From contig CM057169.1 in NCBI GenBank assembly GCA_029962745.1, forward strand, positions 23,793,089-23,857,088: a stretch of DNA of 64,000 bases. Reading direction: 5' to 3'. Below are positions 21,746 through 34,270 of this stretch, piece by piece. The notes under the pieces were generated by a model, which saw only the letters and a program-made list of their open reading frames with translations, did not search any database and was not told the DNA's origin. Positions within the stretch are counted from its first letter, which is position 1; every line of letters starts with the position of its first letter. Source of the DNA: Echinometra lucunter (Eukaryota > Echinodermata > Echinoidea > Camarodonta > Echinometridae). The position numbers and the translations under genes are program-made.

Positions 21746-24282
21746 CATGTATAATCAAAGGTTTACATAGTTCACAAATGAGTGCACGTAAAAAAATATG
21801 ACTATGACATAAAATGAATGAAAATCAAATAAACTACAAGTAGAAAAGAAAGAAAACATCCAGAAACATACGCTACTATGAATAAGAAATATGCAGAAAA
21901 TAGATAGGAAATAGACAACAAATGGAAAATGGTTGGGAGAGCTATTTTAAAAAAAAGAAGAGAGAGAAAACAGGCATAAAAGCTGATTCTTCAATATCAA
22001 AATTAAAACATTTTTATACATGCGACTTCAGAATAAAAAGCAGACGTGAATACGAGAAGTTAACTTTTAAACATTCAAAACGCCTTTTCTGATTATTAAT
22101 GAGACTTCGTCCAGTGGCTGTTGCAGAATCAACCAAACTTCATGTAAATTCTATCTATAGTGAATCTATGAAAAACCAGAATTTCCCAATTTTATATTAA
22201 AGGAGAGCACCACTGCAAGTTTGTTTTTTCGGGGGGGGGGATCACCTCTTGCGTGCTTCTACTTTGGTTATCAGGTTATAAAGCATTCATTTTTCAAGAC
22301 TAGGGACATTGAGATCGGAAACATCTGTTTTTGGAGCATCCGGTCCTCTTCATGAATATATCGCTGAGTCTGAGGTTATGTCTAATATTAACGCAAAACG
22401 AAGTCACCGTCCGCCGCCATTATCTTGGTCGCGTTACACCGCATTACATATTCACTAAACAGATCCGCTCTGATACCTTTTTTGAATTAAACGGAAAGTG
22501 AGTTCAGTGAGAAATTAAACAATTAGTAAATCGAATAGCTAAAAGCTTCATGGTGAATAGTTATCCTAACTGCCACAGGAATTCTTATACTCATCATGCT
22601 CATGTATATCAAACAATGCTCTTTAATTAAATGTAAGCCTTTCCAGTTATAACAATCAAGTTATTTTTGTTCGTTTTTAATTTCCGGTAAACCAGTTGAA
22701 AAATGTAATACAAAAAATATGCTTTTGCAATGCTCAGTTATCATCAGTGTCCCGACGGTATGATTTTTTCATTTGCGTTTATAGTTATAAATAAGAATTT
22801 TAGAGATTTGTCGGAAAAAATCGCAAAGTGCTGATTTATGTTTTTTCCTCTTTGTCTTTGTGGGAAAAAGGGGGAAATTCAAATGACCCCCCCCCCCCCC
22901 AAAAAAAAAGGGTGGCAATGCCGCTCCTATTGCAATAAGATTCAAATCCAACGGCTTATTACTGGGATCGAGGTAGTGAATATTAGAGTGTTTTGACGTC
23001 AGCTTCAGATTTTCTGTGCTTGTGAATGTCGGTCTAAAACATACACCGATTGATTATGAAATACCCCTATATATCACGTTTATTAATGAATCCGAATCTA
23101 ATACAACACATCAAGGGAAAGCCGAATTAATTGATAAGGCTCGGTAATTGCTGAATGTTCATTCGCCTTTACGTACTTTTGCGTGACCTGTCCCGGTATT
23201 TCATTTAACTGCGGTGGCTATCAATCTAACACCCCTCCCATGTAAGTGTCTTACAAAAACGGCAGAGGAATAAAGACCTGTGAATTATAATTCTGTGGTA
23301 TGAACAATACTCCTACAGATTGTGATTTTTCAAAGGAATAAAGAAATTACTTAGAGCAAAATCCGAGACAAAATAACAGGTCAAATGAAGGAATAACATG
23401 TGTAAAAGCCATCGGGTATTTCTCCCAATGCAAACTCTTGTCATTCATTTTACTCCCATATGTTACTATTAAGCCGCTGTGCCCACATGCTGTTATGCTA
23501 TCATGTGGAAATATTACCTAATCCTCTCTCCAATATTTTAATAATGTCCAATATGTATTCACAATGCCTTGAGGCGAGAAATTAATATTTTATAATCCTT
23601 GTTTTAAGGAAAATCTCTTGTCCGCGATTCCTTTCTAGGCCAAGCAGCCTTCTATTATCTTCACTGTTATTCTTCAACAACTCATGTAAGAAGCAGTGGT
23701 TGTAAAAACATCATGTACAGGCTCATTTGAAAGAGTCTCATTTTCAAGTTTGTCACTTTTCTTAAATTAGAGGCGAAACTCTTCATGTTTTAGTTTAATT
23801 TTATTCTTGTTTCAAGGAAACGAGGTTGCTTGAAAAGACCCGAGCTTTTTTTTTTTTTTAAGGAGAATCTGCTTACATTCCAGTCACGTTTACATGTATT
23901 GCCTGAACAGGCAAAGAAAAATCGCCTTTCGGAAATTTCAGAACATGATATACACAAATGGTCAAGATTTTGATCATAAAGCTTAGTCATGCACTATGAC
24001 TGATTTGCATACTTCCATTGCCTTGAATTTTTCAGATACAAAAGTTTTCCTTTCTGTTGTTTTTTTCTCATATGAATTTTCATCTGTCTTGTGTGAATTT
24101 CGTTCAATTTTGTAAGATTTTCTCATCATTACTACGAGCAGTTGATTAAGAAATACCCACAATCACCAGTTTTGTATGAATAATATCTTCCTGGACATAA
24201 TGGAAACATACTAAAACTATTTGTTTTCAAAATCTCTATTTTTATATTTTTTCATATCACTATTGATGTAATGGTTAATTTC
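21746..24282. other. Non-coding, nothing recognised
   Basis: AT-rich sequence with poly-G (about 22231-22240) and poly-C/A (about 22887-22909) runs. No tRNA box, inverted repeat or protein motif was found. Confidence 0.45.
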
Positions 24283-24490
24283 ATCACAGCCGTGGTATAT
24301 TGGTAAAGGCTCTTGCCTCTCATAAGAGAGGTCCCCGGTTCGATCCTCACTCCTTGCATACATCCTTGGACGAGTGGTTTTGCCGACATATACCCCTCTC
24401 TCGATCCAGGGTGTATGAAATGTGTACCTGGCACTGCAGGGAGCCTGGGGAGAAAACTGATGAGGCCACCCGGGTTAAAAACCCAATCAT
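24283..24490 (+). mobile_element. tRNA-derived SINE
   Basis: The head has an RNA polymerase III A-box-like TGGTATATTGGTAAAGG (24293-24309) and a perfect B box GGTTCGATCC (24338-24347), 30-50 bp apart as in tRNA genes. The loop region reads CTCATAA, as in a Met (CAT) anticodon loop. The acceptor stem does not pair, so this is not a working tRNA. The body continues through GTGTACCTGGCACTGCAGGG and CCACCCGGGTTAAAA, and the tail is an ATT/ATC microsatellite (to about 24530). Confidence 0.8.
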
Positions 24491-24600
24491 TATTATCATT
24501 ATCATCATCATCATCATCATCATAACCATCATTATCTTCACCAACATCGACAGCAACAATATTATTAGTAATATTTTCATTATCAATAGCACCATCTTAT
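24491..24600 (+). repeat. ATT/ATC trinucleotide-like SINE tail
   Basis: Irregular ATTATC and ATC repeats directly after the SINE body, as is usual for SINE 3' tails that expand after insertion. Confidence 0.75.
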
Positions 24601-24651
24601 TTCTATGAATACGTAGATCGTTCATGATCTTAAAAATGTGAGAAAAGCCAC

Positions 24652-24735
24652 TTTTTTTTCTAAGTATTATTTCTAATGTACATAACGTATTGGTTTTTTT
24701 CTTAGTATTATTTTTAATGTACATAACGTATTGTG
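24652..24735 (+). repeat. Tandem duplication, 2 x ~42 bp
   Basis: Two adjacent copies of a unit that begins with a T run and reads AAGTATTATTTCTAATGTAC then ATAACGTATTG. They differ at two or three positions. No function is apparent. Confidence 0.85.
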
Positions 24736-25718
24736 CGTATACTGTCCAGAAGTAATAGATGTGCAGTATCCTGATGGCTCGGAACAAACCCTATACACCG
24801 ATAGAGGTTGGACTTTGATTGATACATTGCCACGTCAGAAATAATTAGATGCAAAAACTGTCCATCCCTTGTTTTTTTGTGTCGGGATCAGGTGTTTAAA
24901 GGGCATTTCCAGCACTTTAATTGAAGGAACCATAGTCATTATCCCGAAAAATAAATCACTTACTATTTCAAAGAAAGAGCACGCATATAGGTAACTAATT
25001 GCATATTCTGACGAAGCTCGCCTGATAAATGCGCTGGGGAAAGTATGGGTTGTTGGTTGGTGAGTTCGAGTTGCTTTGGCGATTCGGTTTTAATGGGATG
25101 CTAGCTAATCATTAAAAGATGAGGGAAACACAATTATTTGGAGGAGACATTTCATTTCACCACAAACACAAATCACCAGGTCGCAATGGCCATACAGGTT
25201 CTGTTTCTGACAGTTAAATAGTTTACAATGGTTATGTGTGCCCATAAAAGGTGAACGCGATAATAGTAGTAATTTTCTAAAAAATTGATATAAAGAAATA
25301 CAATGCTGCTTTCCTCATCTCGAAAAAAAAGTTTTGAAGAAGAGGAGATATTATTTGGATATGAATAACGATAAGAATGGGCAAGGAAGAATATGAGGAA
25401 CGATTGGGAAGTCTGGCGCACTGGTGGGGGTTTTGGCGTGCCCCCACCCCAAATTTTCACGACCAAGGTTTTTTTGCAATTATTTTTTGTATCTCTTCAA
25501 CGTTGTCATTGCATCGAATTTTCTTGAATGTATCTAGTCAGTTGGACCCTTTATATTCTGTTATTTTTCTTCAATTTCCTTGAGCATTTTTTTTTGGGGG
25601 GGGGGCAGCAGCTGGACCGCTCCTATTTTTTTATTTATTTACTTTTATTATTTTTTTTTTGATAGTGCAGCCCCCCAAAAAATATTTGGCTCATTACACC
25701 GCTCAATGGAAACATCCA

Positions 25719-25776
<58 letters not shown>

Positions 25777-28700
25777 CATAACTATATAAGTAAATATTTT
25801 TTCTTGTGATCATGATGACAGTAGCTTGAATTGATAGAAACCATGTAAACGTTGTATACGGTGAAATCTTTAAGTTTAGATATTGATAGGCAAAAATTCA
25901 TGAGCAAGGCATGTGAGGGGTTCCTTGCTTGTGTTTGACTTCTCGTAGAACACATCTACCATAATACACAAATCAAATTAACCACACATTTGAGTGAAAT
26001 CTGACTCGATATTGGACAAGAGTGAATGGCTGACTGGACTATTCGTAAAATTAGAATTGCGTTGACATTTGTTCGGGGGAAAATTTCAGAGCACTTTACT
26101 TTAGGTAAGAATAAATAACCATGACAACAGTATGTCACATATATGTTTTCAATGGTCTATGTTAGAGTTTGCACTATTAAAACAGACAATCCATTTCTTT
26201 CAGACTTTTATCTTAACGCTGCGTTTTGAGTATCCTCTGTAATGGCCTCCATGATAATAAAATATTACCCTTTATTACCATTATTGTTTAATGAATATTC
26301 CTGTTTCATGTAAACATTGTGGTAGACTACTTCACCTTATTATTCATATTCATACATTGAAATTGAATTGAAATGAACTGAATCAATAAAATTAAGCATT
26401 TTATTTCGTATACCCGTAGCGAGAACATGTTATACAAGTTATAGGGGCAAAAGAAAATACTTTCAGCATCAGGGCAACTAGGAGTGTTGATGGGCCTGCC
26501 TTGAACAGCTTGAATGGATAGATGAGGATCCATGAAATGATGGAAGGGAACGAAAAGTCAAGAGATAGAGAAGAGGAAGAGGAAAAGGGACCTTCTTCTC
26601 CTACATAGCTGTGTTCTCTCGCATCTAATACACTGTGTGTCAACATCCCCCCCCCCCCACCCACCACCATCCTCATCCAATAAAGCCAATGCACTCATTG
26701 GCTAAACCTACGCTTCTCCAGTACCTACCAGGGCATTGTCCTTTGTTTTGTATATTGCTCACTGTCTCTACAGTAGGATACTTACTGTTTAACCTAAAAC
26801 GTAAATGATGTTAATTAATTAACATCTTGTTCAGCATAATCCAATGTTGAAAGAAGGCATTCTCCGAGATTACTTATAGATTGATTGATATAAAGGCAGG
26901 ATCAGTCATACCAAAAAATATTTGAACTCGAGAATGAAGAACGAGATGTGTTGTGTTTGATCAGGTTTATTAAAAACAACAACAACAAGAACAAAAACGA
27001 AAAAAAAATACCTATATGTCGTTGATGAATCGGGTTGTTGGAGATGAAAAAAATGTTTGTCCGCGGAATTTCTGATTTTATAAACGAAATGATTACTTGT
27101 GTCGTCAGCTAACCACAAGTATGCTATTTATAGAGAGCATGAACGATAAAGCATAACACTTTAGAAAATCTGTCTTGTGTATGACACCTGCATAATGAAA
27201 TGGCAAGGATTCGACACAATTTTGGTTCACCTGGGTTATTTTTAAGTTATTTTGATATATTCAATATCATAATTATCGTTTATACTAGGAAGATTTTTTT
27301 ACTTGTGTGATAATAGAAAGAAATCGAAGATAGCAAACTGCAATATTTAAAATAGCAATTGTGCTCTTAGATTTTGATTATTCTACAAGGGCATGGGTAT
27401 ATGAAAAATAATAGACATTCCAAAAGCGGAAAGTTTACGTAAGTTTGTACGTTGAGCAAAAATGTAGGGCATTAAATGAATATTTGTTCACTTTACTTTC
27501 TTATATCATACATTAATCATTGCATTTCTTTCTCCTTCTGTCTTTTCTTTCATAACGATAACTTCTTGTTTATATAAATCGCATAAAAAATTCGGTAAAA
27601 ATATTTATTTTGGGTGAATGCGAAAGTTAGGGGTGGTTTTCTCTGCGTACAACTCAAACTGAAAGGCGGTTATACAAATCGTCTAAGTGTGTCCCTCTGG
27701 ACTATATACAAATACAAAATTCATTGCCGATCACCCATGCTTGTTCTTAAACACCACGCATTGTGCTCAGCCTTTTTTTTTAATCGTATGTAAATTCTCT
27801 AGCCTCTTCTTTCCCATGTGCTGTAATCGTTTTAATGTTGTTCATGTAAGAAAACAGGAGCATCCAAAATATACAGAAACGCTCAAGTCCATTTTGTAAT
27901 GGGGAAAAAATGATGGCAATCCCTTTTCTTTTTATCTGACTGGCACAAATGACAATTTGACATAATATCAAGATGTAACATCAAGCCATCTCAAAAACCT
28001 ATTCGCCATTTTGGAAGTGTTGTATGGAACGTAATGTCCTCTTTCTTAAGAGAGACTCCATTTCTAAACATGCTAAACGCATTTAAAAGAAAACTTAAAT
28101 GATGCCGCTTATCATTTTATCAATAATTTGTCATCACTTTATCAGTTGTTTCTAAAGTAATTTCTAAATCAATACCCCTACACCTTTGTTGCATTGCCTT
28201 TCTTCTTCCGTCGAAATACCGATATTATTACTTGCAATCTTTCCTGAGCTTTTGGGATCTTATGTGGGCTGCAACAGGGATTATCTCAACAAATTACAAG
28301 TCAATCGACATTGCCACTCTCCACCCAGGAACAAATTGGTACCTGTAAGGACTGCCAAGAGTCAATGTGACAGCCTTTGGCGTCGCCGTGCATGCACGCA
28401 TGTGAACGGGGCAAAATGAAAGAAATGCTCCCCAAGGAGTAGAGATGGTGCATGCTTGTGTGTGGGCTAAAAAGTCAGTGATCAGGGATAATAATTTTGT
28501 ATTGCCGCGCTATGAAGTATTCACGCGAATGCTATAATCATGTAACATAATAGTTGTGAGTTCGAAGTAGGTGGAGTCTTAGATATGGTTGAAATGCAGA
28601 ATTCGGTTAGTGTACTAGAAAATTGAGACATGTGCAATTTTCGCAGAGGCATGTGTCGTAACAACCCACGCAACATTCATTAATGCCAGTGAGGACGGTT

Positions 28701-28931
28701 CAGCTAATTAGAGCTCAATAAAAAATAGTTTGCCTTAAATAGAATTCACGTCCAAAGACAGCAGATTTTCCTAAATGTTTGGGCTACATAAATATATACT
28801 ATATAAAGCTTGGCCATCTTCAATTAATGTGCGTATTACTTTCAATGACATCCAAAAATTGTCGTCATGCCAGATATTCTCATCCGTATAGGGGTCGAAA
28901 AACCCTTCAGGGCTTATAGGACGATGCTTAC
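24736..28931. other. Non-coding with microsatellites and a possible hAT fragment
   Basis: No gene recognised. There is a TA run at 25720-25770. A G-run/C-run module at about 25590-25710 ends TTACACCGCTCAATGG, vaguely like a hAT right end, but has no partner. Poly-C lies at about 26647-26657. A perfect 20-bp palindrome, GATGTTAATTAATTAACATC, lies at 26807-26826. Confidence 0.4.
25720..25770. repeat. TA microsatellite
   Basis: About 51 bp of uninterrupted alternating A and T. Confidence 0.97.
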
Positions 28932-29082
28932 CAGCACGTGCTTTTAAAGTGCAATCACAGAGCATGTGTATGAGCATCTGCTGTAATGACGATATGAAAT
29001 AAGTGTGTGGAATCCTTTCATTGGTTTGGTGAGTAAAGGTTTCGTTGAAGTAGAAATCCCCTATAACCCCTTCGATCAAGGT
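28932..29082 (-). CDS. Candidate internal exon of an unknown gene
   Basis: On the minus strand an open 151-bp block is framed by splice-like signals: upstream CGACACTTTAACAG (acceptor AG at 29084-29083) and downstream CTG followed by GTAAGC (donor GT at 28931-28930). The frame gives 50 codons plus one base, starting Thr-Leu-Ile-Glu-Gly and ending Lys-Ala-Arg-Ala, with two cysteines near the end (CDC). The composition is more balanced and protein-like than neighbouring frames. I do not recognise the family, and no partner exon could be identified within the window. The open frame also continues past the donor to about 28771, so chance is a real alternative. This is the only region where I would look for a cellular gene. 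Confidence 0.25.
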
Positions 29083-32000
29083 CTGTTAAAGTGTCGGTTA
29101 CAGAAAATGGGATGCATTTTTCATGTTCGTGTGCATAATATACACACAATTTGACCAGGGCTGAATGAAGTTTGTATTGCAGATCTCATAGGTCACATAT
29201 TACGTATAATTTCTGAATGAAAAAGTTAGGATTTACGTGGATCGCTTTGTAGAAATTAATACGGTTTCCTATAGGATAAGTTCATGGAAACAGCTTTACT
29301 AAAGAGATATGGTGCATCATGATATAGAGTGATACGTGGTTGCTTTTGAACCAGATTAGTTCTAGGGATCCGATTTTGGTACCTCAGATATCAGGTTTTA
29401 TAATCAAAATCTCCCAAAGGGCATTAAAACAGGTCGCTATCATGTATCATTCTCCTTCTTTCTCTCTTCTTTGTAGAGGTGAACATTTAAGATGGAACAA
29501 TAATCGTAGTGACGAGCCATACAGTGTTTCAGTGTTTCTATTCAATTTTTCGCTTTCCATCGTCTAACAAGATGTTCATACATTTAAAACAGGAGAAACG
29601 TTGCAAGATAAGAAGAAATAACCCGAAGGGGAAAGATAAAAAATGAAATCTAAACCACTGCGGGGAGCTTTGTTTTGTGATGAATATCATTTTGGGTGAA
29701 TGCTAATCTACTAAAGATAGGAAGTAACATTTAGAAAATATGTTGAATTGGCTTGACACACACACACACACACCCGCCCAAACACGCACACGCACACCCA
29801 CGCCGACCTTATACACACGAAGGCACGCATGCAAATACGCACAATATCGAAAGTGCAAGTGAAAATTACCTCCCGTGCAAAGTAGTCAAGAAGCTGATCT
29901 GGCATCTTTCACTTGAATTTCATTTTAAATGTAGTCTGTATTTTAAAAAGGCAGAGCCACTCGTAAATTTTTCAAACCTCCTTGAGGAAATGTGAAATCG
30001 CTGTCACGAAAATTTGAGAAGTGAGCTAAACTGCCACAAAAAGATGGAAAATGAAGGTGAAAATGACCACACGTGAAAGGAAAGAAGAATCATCATCTTT
30101 AGAATACCGGGAATGCTCTCACAAGATGTCTTAATGACCCGCATCTCAAGTTGTTCCCTCTCGGTAGATGATAGCACTCGACATTCTGACGCGTGGCTCT
30201 TAACAGCAAGCTCTTGAGGTTTTTTTCCAAAGATTCTTCAGTCAACTGGTTGACTGAAACTCAACAAGATATACGCAGAAGGAAAACGTTGTATGTTTGT
30301 TTTTATTCATAATCCTGCCCTAAAGGTCGTGAATTCAGTTCACAGTCATATTGTGATGTGACTTTGTAGTTACGTCTAAAAACCTTATAATTCATCGATG
30401 ATTCTTACATTGGGTTACATTCCTGTTTTTATGATTAGGTTCGTATACGTAATCTTCCTCAACTGTACTGAAGATACGCATTTAGCTCTTTGCAGAAATA
30501 ATCCAGTTATGTTACACTGAAATAGATGGGTACGTTTGTTTGTTTGTTTTTTCAAAACATGATATCTAGAATTTTCTACTAAGAAAATATTGAAATGCGT
30601 ATTGTGCTATTCTTTTGAAATAACTCTTCTTTTTTCGAAGCAAGTCAGGTCAACGACAAGGTCACAGCAAGTCAACATCTTGGAACTAACCCCCGGATCA
30701 CTATTTTGTATGTCTAGTAGTAAATGAAAATATTCCTTGTCAATTTCATACAAATAATCTTAATCTTTTTTTTTTCTTAGTGAACACAAAACAAACATTG
30801 GCTTTACTCTAATACTTCTAAGATCTTCCATGTCTTATTTTCACTGACATGACAATGCTTCTGCAAGGAAGCAAAGCTGATTTGATAATAATTCATAGAG
30901 ACAACTGTTTTATGTCAGGCCTACAATTACCATTAAGTAAAAATACTATGACACGGATTCAAAGTGAAACTGTACTGATATGACCTGAAACAAATTTTCG
31001 GGCCGCAGTGCAGACGGAAAGTCGAAGTGGCTAAAGTGAAATGCGCTTAATGGAAACACCAATATCCAAAAACCGAATTATGAAATCCAACGTGTATTAT
31101 ATTTTCCATTATATTATCATAAGAATGGTATGTGCGTAACATAATATGGAATGGCAAAAACATGTTCTTTTCACCAAGGGTTGTATTATAACAAACAAAA
31201 GGTCATGATATGGCAGACCTTATTTGCGATTGCTACTCTCTGCCTTTCGAACACCTAATAACTGGTCTTTCTTGGAACAGTAAGGATATAACCTGAAATG
31301 TATTTTTATTAAAACGTCTTCGTGTGAAGAGGGTCCAAAATGGACGGTAAAGAAATGACAGAGCAAATTAAGTGAAGTATTTTCGTCATTTTAGTTAAAT
31401 GAAATTGAAAGAAGATTATAAAGGAGGAATAAGGTTATTAGTGTTACTGAAAATAAAGATCCAAACATGGAGAGATATATTACATTTAATCATTTCGTGG
31501 TAATTATTTTCCAAAAGAACTTAGAAAAAACTGTCCAAGGTAAATCATCTAGCGGTACGTTAAAAGATACACACACAAAAAAAAAATGAGGCTAATGATA
31601 GATGCCTTGTTGCGGCTAACAGCTGGTTCGAAGATTCAGTCCTTTCCAGCAATTAGATGTGTATGCCAAGGAATAGATGGGTACACTTAATTAAGGTCCA
31701 TTCAGTTTACAGAGATCTTGAAACCGCACTCGAATCCAGGGAGACATCAAATAAATTGACTCTTGAGTCACAGGACCAATGTCTTACGTTCAGTGTCCCT
31801 CAGTGACGAGGGATCTACCTCTCCTTCGCTCGGTTACATGTCAGAATTAATTCAGGACTCCCCGCCTTTGAATTAGCCAGGGTATTGGTAAAATGAAATG
31901 TTTGAACTGAAAGAGAAATAATAAACTGGTTGGTTCCCGTGTTTCGTAAATCTTTTGAGGGTCTTACAAATATCTACGTAAAGGTTAATCACCGATTATT

Positions 32001-32130
32001 GAATCGCTGTAATCACGGTCAATAATCGCGGTCGAAATTTGTGAAGGTGCGATGTCTGCTGTTGAAATAACACATGGTAAGTTGAAGCATCTGAATGTTC
32101 GAGTGATTCTTTTCTCTTCTTTTTTTTCTG
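29083..32130. other. Non-coding, nothing firm
   Basis: AT-rich sequence with a CA-rich run at about 29755-29850 and a short hairpin TTCAGTCAAC...GTTGACTGAA at 30237-30258. No gene, LINE motif or complete transposon end pair was identified. Confidence 0.45.
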
Positions 32131-32370
32131 TTTCTTATTAAGTTAAAGAACAAAATTGACACCTCTCTTAAAATTTGATTATATCAAAGCCTAGCTACAG
32201 ACACTTTTTTTTTCTGTTACTTAATAAGTACAAGGGAAATGTTATCTGTTACTTAATAACTAACAGAGGAAGTTCTCTCTTACTTGTACCAGAAAAAAGT
32301 TTCGACAGCTATTAATATGACCAAATGAGAATGGCAAAGACGGTTATCAACAACTTAGCCCGGGATTCTT
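32131..32370. repeat. Palindrome P1 centred on ACTTATTAAGT repeats
   Basis: Copies of a self-complementary box (TTACTTAATAAGTAC at 32217-32231, TTACTTAATAACTAAC at 32249-32264, and degenerate ones at 32133 and 32279) lie at the centre. The flanks ATTTGATTATATC...CAGACAC on the left and GTTTCGACAGCT...GACCAAAT on the right are inverted with respect to each other. It is a shorter relative of the palindrome at 32375-32950. Confidence 0.6.
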
Positions 32371-32374
32371 TGAA

Positions 32375-32950
32375 ACAGCATCTTAGATATTTCCTAGCAC
32401 CATAATTAAGACGATACAAATCAGCGACTGAAAATAAAATTAAGAAGAAGAATTATGCAACCAACATACCAAGGGCATGCATGCGTGCTTGAGGTGTTTT
32501 AATTTGGTAATTTCTGGTTCATCCATTCATCCACGTACAGTTGTTAATTACTGCATTTAAAATATTCCAGTGACAATGAACATTCTTATATTTGATCATA
32601 CTAAAAAATGTCAAAACCTAATTTTTTCTCTGTAACTTATTAAGTAACAAGCGAGTTCATTTCTCTTTTACTTATTAAGTATCAGAAAACATTTCTCTTT
32701 TACTTATTAAGTAACACGGAAAAGGTTACGACAAGCCTTAAAAATACATGAATGTTCGTTATCACTGGAGTATTTTGAAAGCGGTTATCAAATAATTTTG
32801 CATGGATGCACAAAGATTTACAAATAATTTTTTTTTTAATCAAAGCATACCCTTGGTTTCATTTTTCTTTTCATTTTCTTCTTAACTTCTTTTAGTCGCT
32901 GATTTTTATCATCTGTGATTCTGGGAAATATTTAACTTTAATGTTTTAGA
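32375..32950. repeat. Palindrome P2, ~250-bp arms, with TTACTTATTAAGTAAC core array
   Basis: Inverted landmarks pair around a centre near 32665: CAAATCAGCGACTG (32417-32430) with AGTCGCTGATTTTT (32894-32907); CCAAGGGCATGC (32469-32480) with GCATACCCTTGG (32845-32856); CCAGTGACAATGAACATT (32567-32584) with AATGTTCGTTATCACTGG (32751-32768). The centre holds three copies of the 16-bp box TTACTTATTAAGTAAC or close variants, at about 32633, 32669 and 32701, spaced 32-36 bp. No open frame or target duplication is evident. Confidence 0.75.
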
Positions 32951-33859
32951 GTATGTCGAAATGATAATTAAAAAGGTATCCGTCATTCATGATTTTATAT
33001 GTGTGTCCCTGAATTCATCGACCTGATTAAAACTGTAACTTCCATAATAACGAAAACTCCATTTCATTCTTTTCCCAATAGAACAGCGGTATTGACGGAG
33101 CAGGATTTAAGGAAAATTCAAAGGGGGTTAAAGGGAGTGCAAAGTCTTAAATTCTGGTGATATTGAGCGGCTGTTGAAGTGGAGAATCCGTGGAATTTTG
33201 GGAATTCAACTCACGACGGACTTGAACTACAGAAGCGTTTAAATTAAGACTTGTGGCTAATATTACTTACGCCACTCTTCGTCTTGTATAGGGCTGAACC
33301 CTGATCATCCTCTGTCTACTTGACCATGCATTCATTTTTCCAACGCCATGCAATTAAAGTTACACACACACCATAATTATGAGCCTTTCCATAGAAAAAC
33401 TACGAAGACCACAGACTAGTTGTTCATATCTTTTTGGAACCTGTGTCGGCACTTTATCAGATTTTGAGAAGAAGAAGAAATTGCACGTAATCTGGAGAAT
33501 GAAAGATGCATATCAAATTGAGGTCACATGGAATATCATCTACTGTGAAGGAAATCTCGATGGTCTTCTATCAATGAAATAGAAAGAATGCTATGTTCTT
33601 TAATATATCTGTCCTCCATGACCTATAACTGTTGTAAATTGCCGTTGCTTGATAATTGACGGGTCGTGTTGACAGTTATTAACACCTGATAAGTCATCCC
33701 TTGTCAAACTAGGCATCTAGACAATACAGGGCAGCCTTGAAGGCACCCTTCAAAAAAATCAGGCCTTTGACAGGAAAGAGAAAACGGGAGATCTTATCCC
33801 CAATTACACTGTGACTTGCATACATGGCATAGTAATTCAACTCTATATTATGTCCTGGT

Positions 33860-33862
<3 letters not shown>

Positions 33863-33922
<60 letters not shown>
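33863..33922. repeat. TG/TA compound microsatellite
   Basis: A GT dinucleotide run passes directly into a TA run and then into three ATATATCA units, abutting the palindrome at 33941. Confidence 0.95.
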
Positions 33923-33924
<2 letters not shown>

Positions 33925-33940
33925 ATATATATCAATATAT

Positions 33941-34079
33941 ATCAATCTTGTGGTCCGGACCTGCGTCATCTTTTACCATACCTTTTTTGTCTCACGTATA
34001 TATATATATATATATATATATACGTGAGACCCAAAAAGGTATGGTAAAAGATGACGCAGGTCCGGACCACAAGATTGAT
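33941..34079. repeat. Near-perfect hairpin with ~62-bp arms around a TA run
   Basis: The left arm (33941-33998) starts ATCAATCTTGTGGTCCGGAC. The right arm (34022-34079) is its reverse complement with few differences, ending GTCCGGACCACAAGATTGAT. The loop is a TA microsatellite of about 25 bp. Arms this similar imply a young or gene-conversion-maintained inverted duplication. A hammerhead-like core follows immediately at 34082-34107. Confidence 0.92.
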
Positions 34080-34081
34080 AA

Positions 34082-34107
34082 GCTTTCGGCTGCTAGGCCT
34101 TCATCAG
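34082..34107 (-). ncRNA. Hammerhead-like core motif, possible Penelope-type element tail
   Basis: The minus strand reads CTGATGA, then AGGC/CTAGCA/GCC (a 3-bp stem with a 6-nt loop), then GAAA. This is the order of the conserved hammerhead ribozyme core. Departures from the canonical form are an extra A before the stem, a very short stem II, and no clear stem III with an NUH cleavage site after GAAA. Hammerhead cores are known in Penelope-like elements, which also tend to sit beside TA runs as here. I would call it a motif relic rather than an active ribozyme. Confidence 0.35.
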
Positions 34108-34195
34108 ATTTATTTGCTACGTAAATCAAAACAAAATTAAACAAAATAAATAAATAAATGAAATATTATAATGATGATCAGCTTGACAGAACTAA

Positions 34196-34238
34196 AGGTA
34201 ACAAAACGGAATCAAGATGATTCCGTTTTGTTGCCTTT

Positions 34239-34260
<22 letters not shown>
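34196..34260. repeat. Short perfect hairpin plus TA run
   Basis: GGTAACAAAACGGAATC (34198-34214) pairs with GATTCCGTTTTGTTGCC (34219-34235) around a 4-nt loop, followed by a TA microsatellite (about 34240-34270). It repeats the hairpin-plus-TA design seen 200 bp upstream with unrelated arm sequence. Confidence 0.85.

Positions 34261-34270
<10 letters not shown>

Noticed and set aside
24458..24490. CTGATGAGGCC in the SINE at 24283 as a hammerhead ribozyme
   Set aside because: No GAAA follows the would-be stem, so the core is incomplete.
32131..32720. CRISPR-like array, because of regularly spaced short palindromic repeats
   Set aside because: Only a few boxes, variable, in animal-type DNA with no unique spacers of equal length. 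The repeats sit at the centre of larger palindromes.
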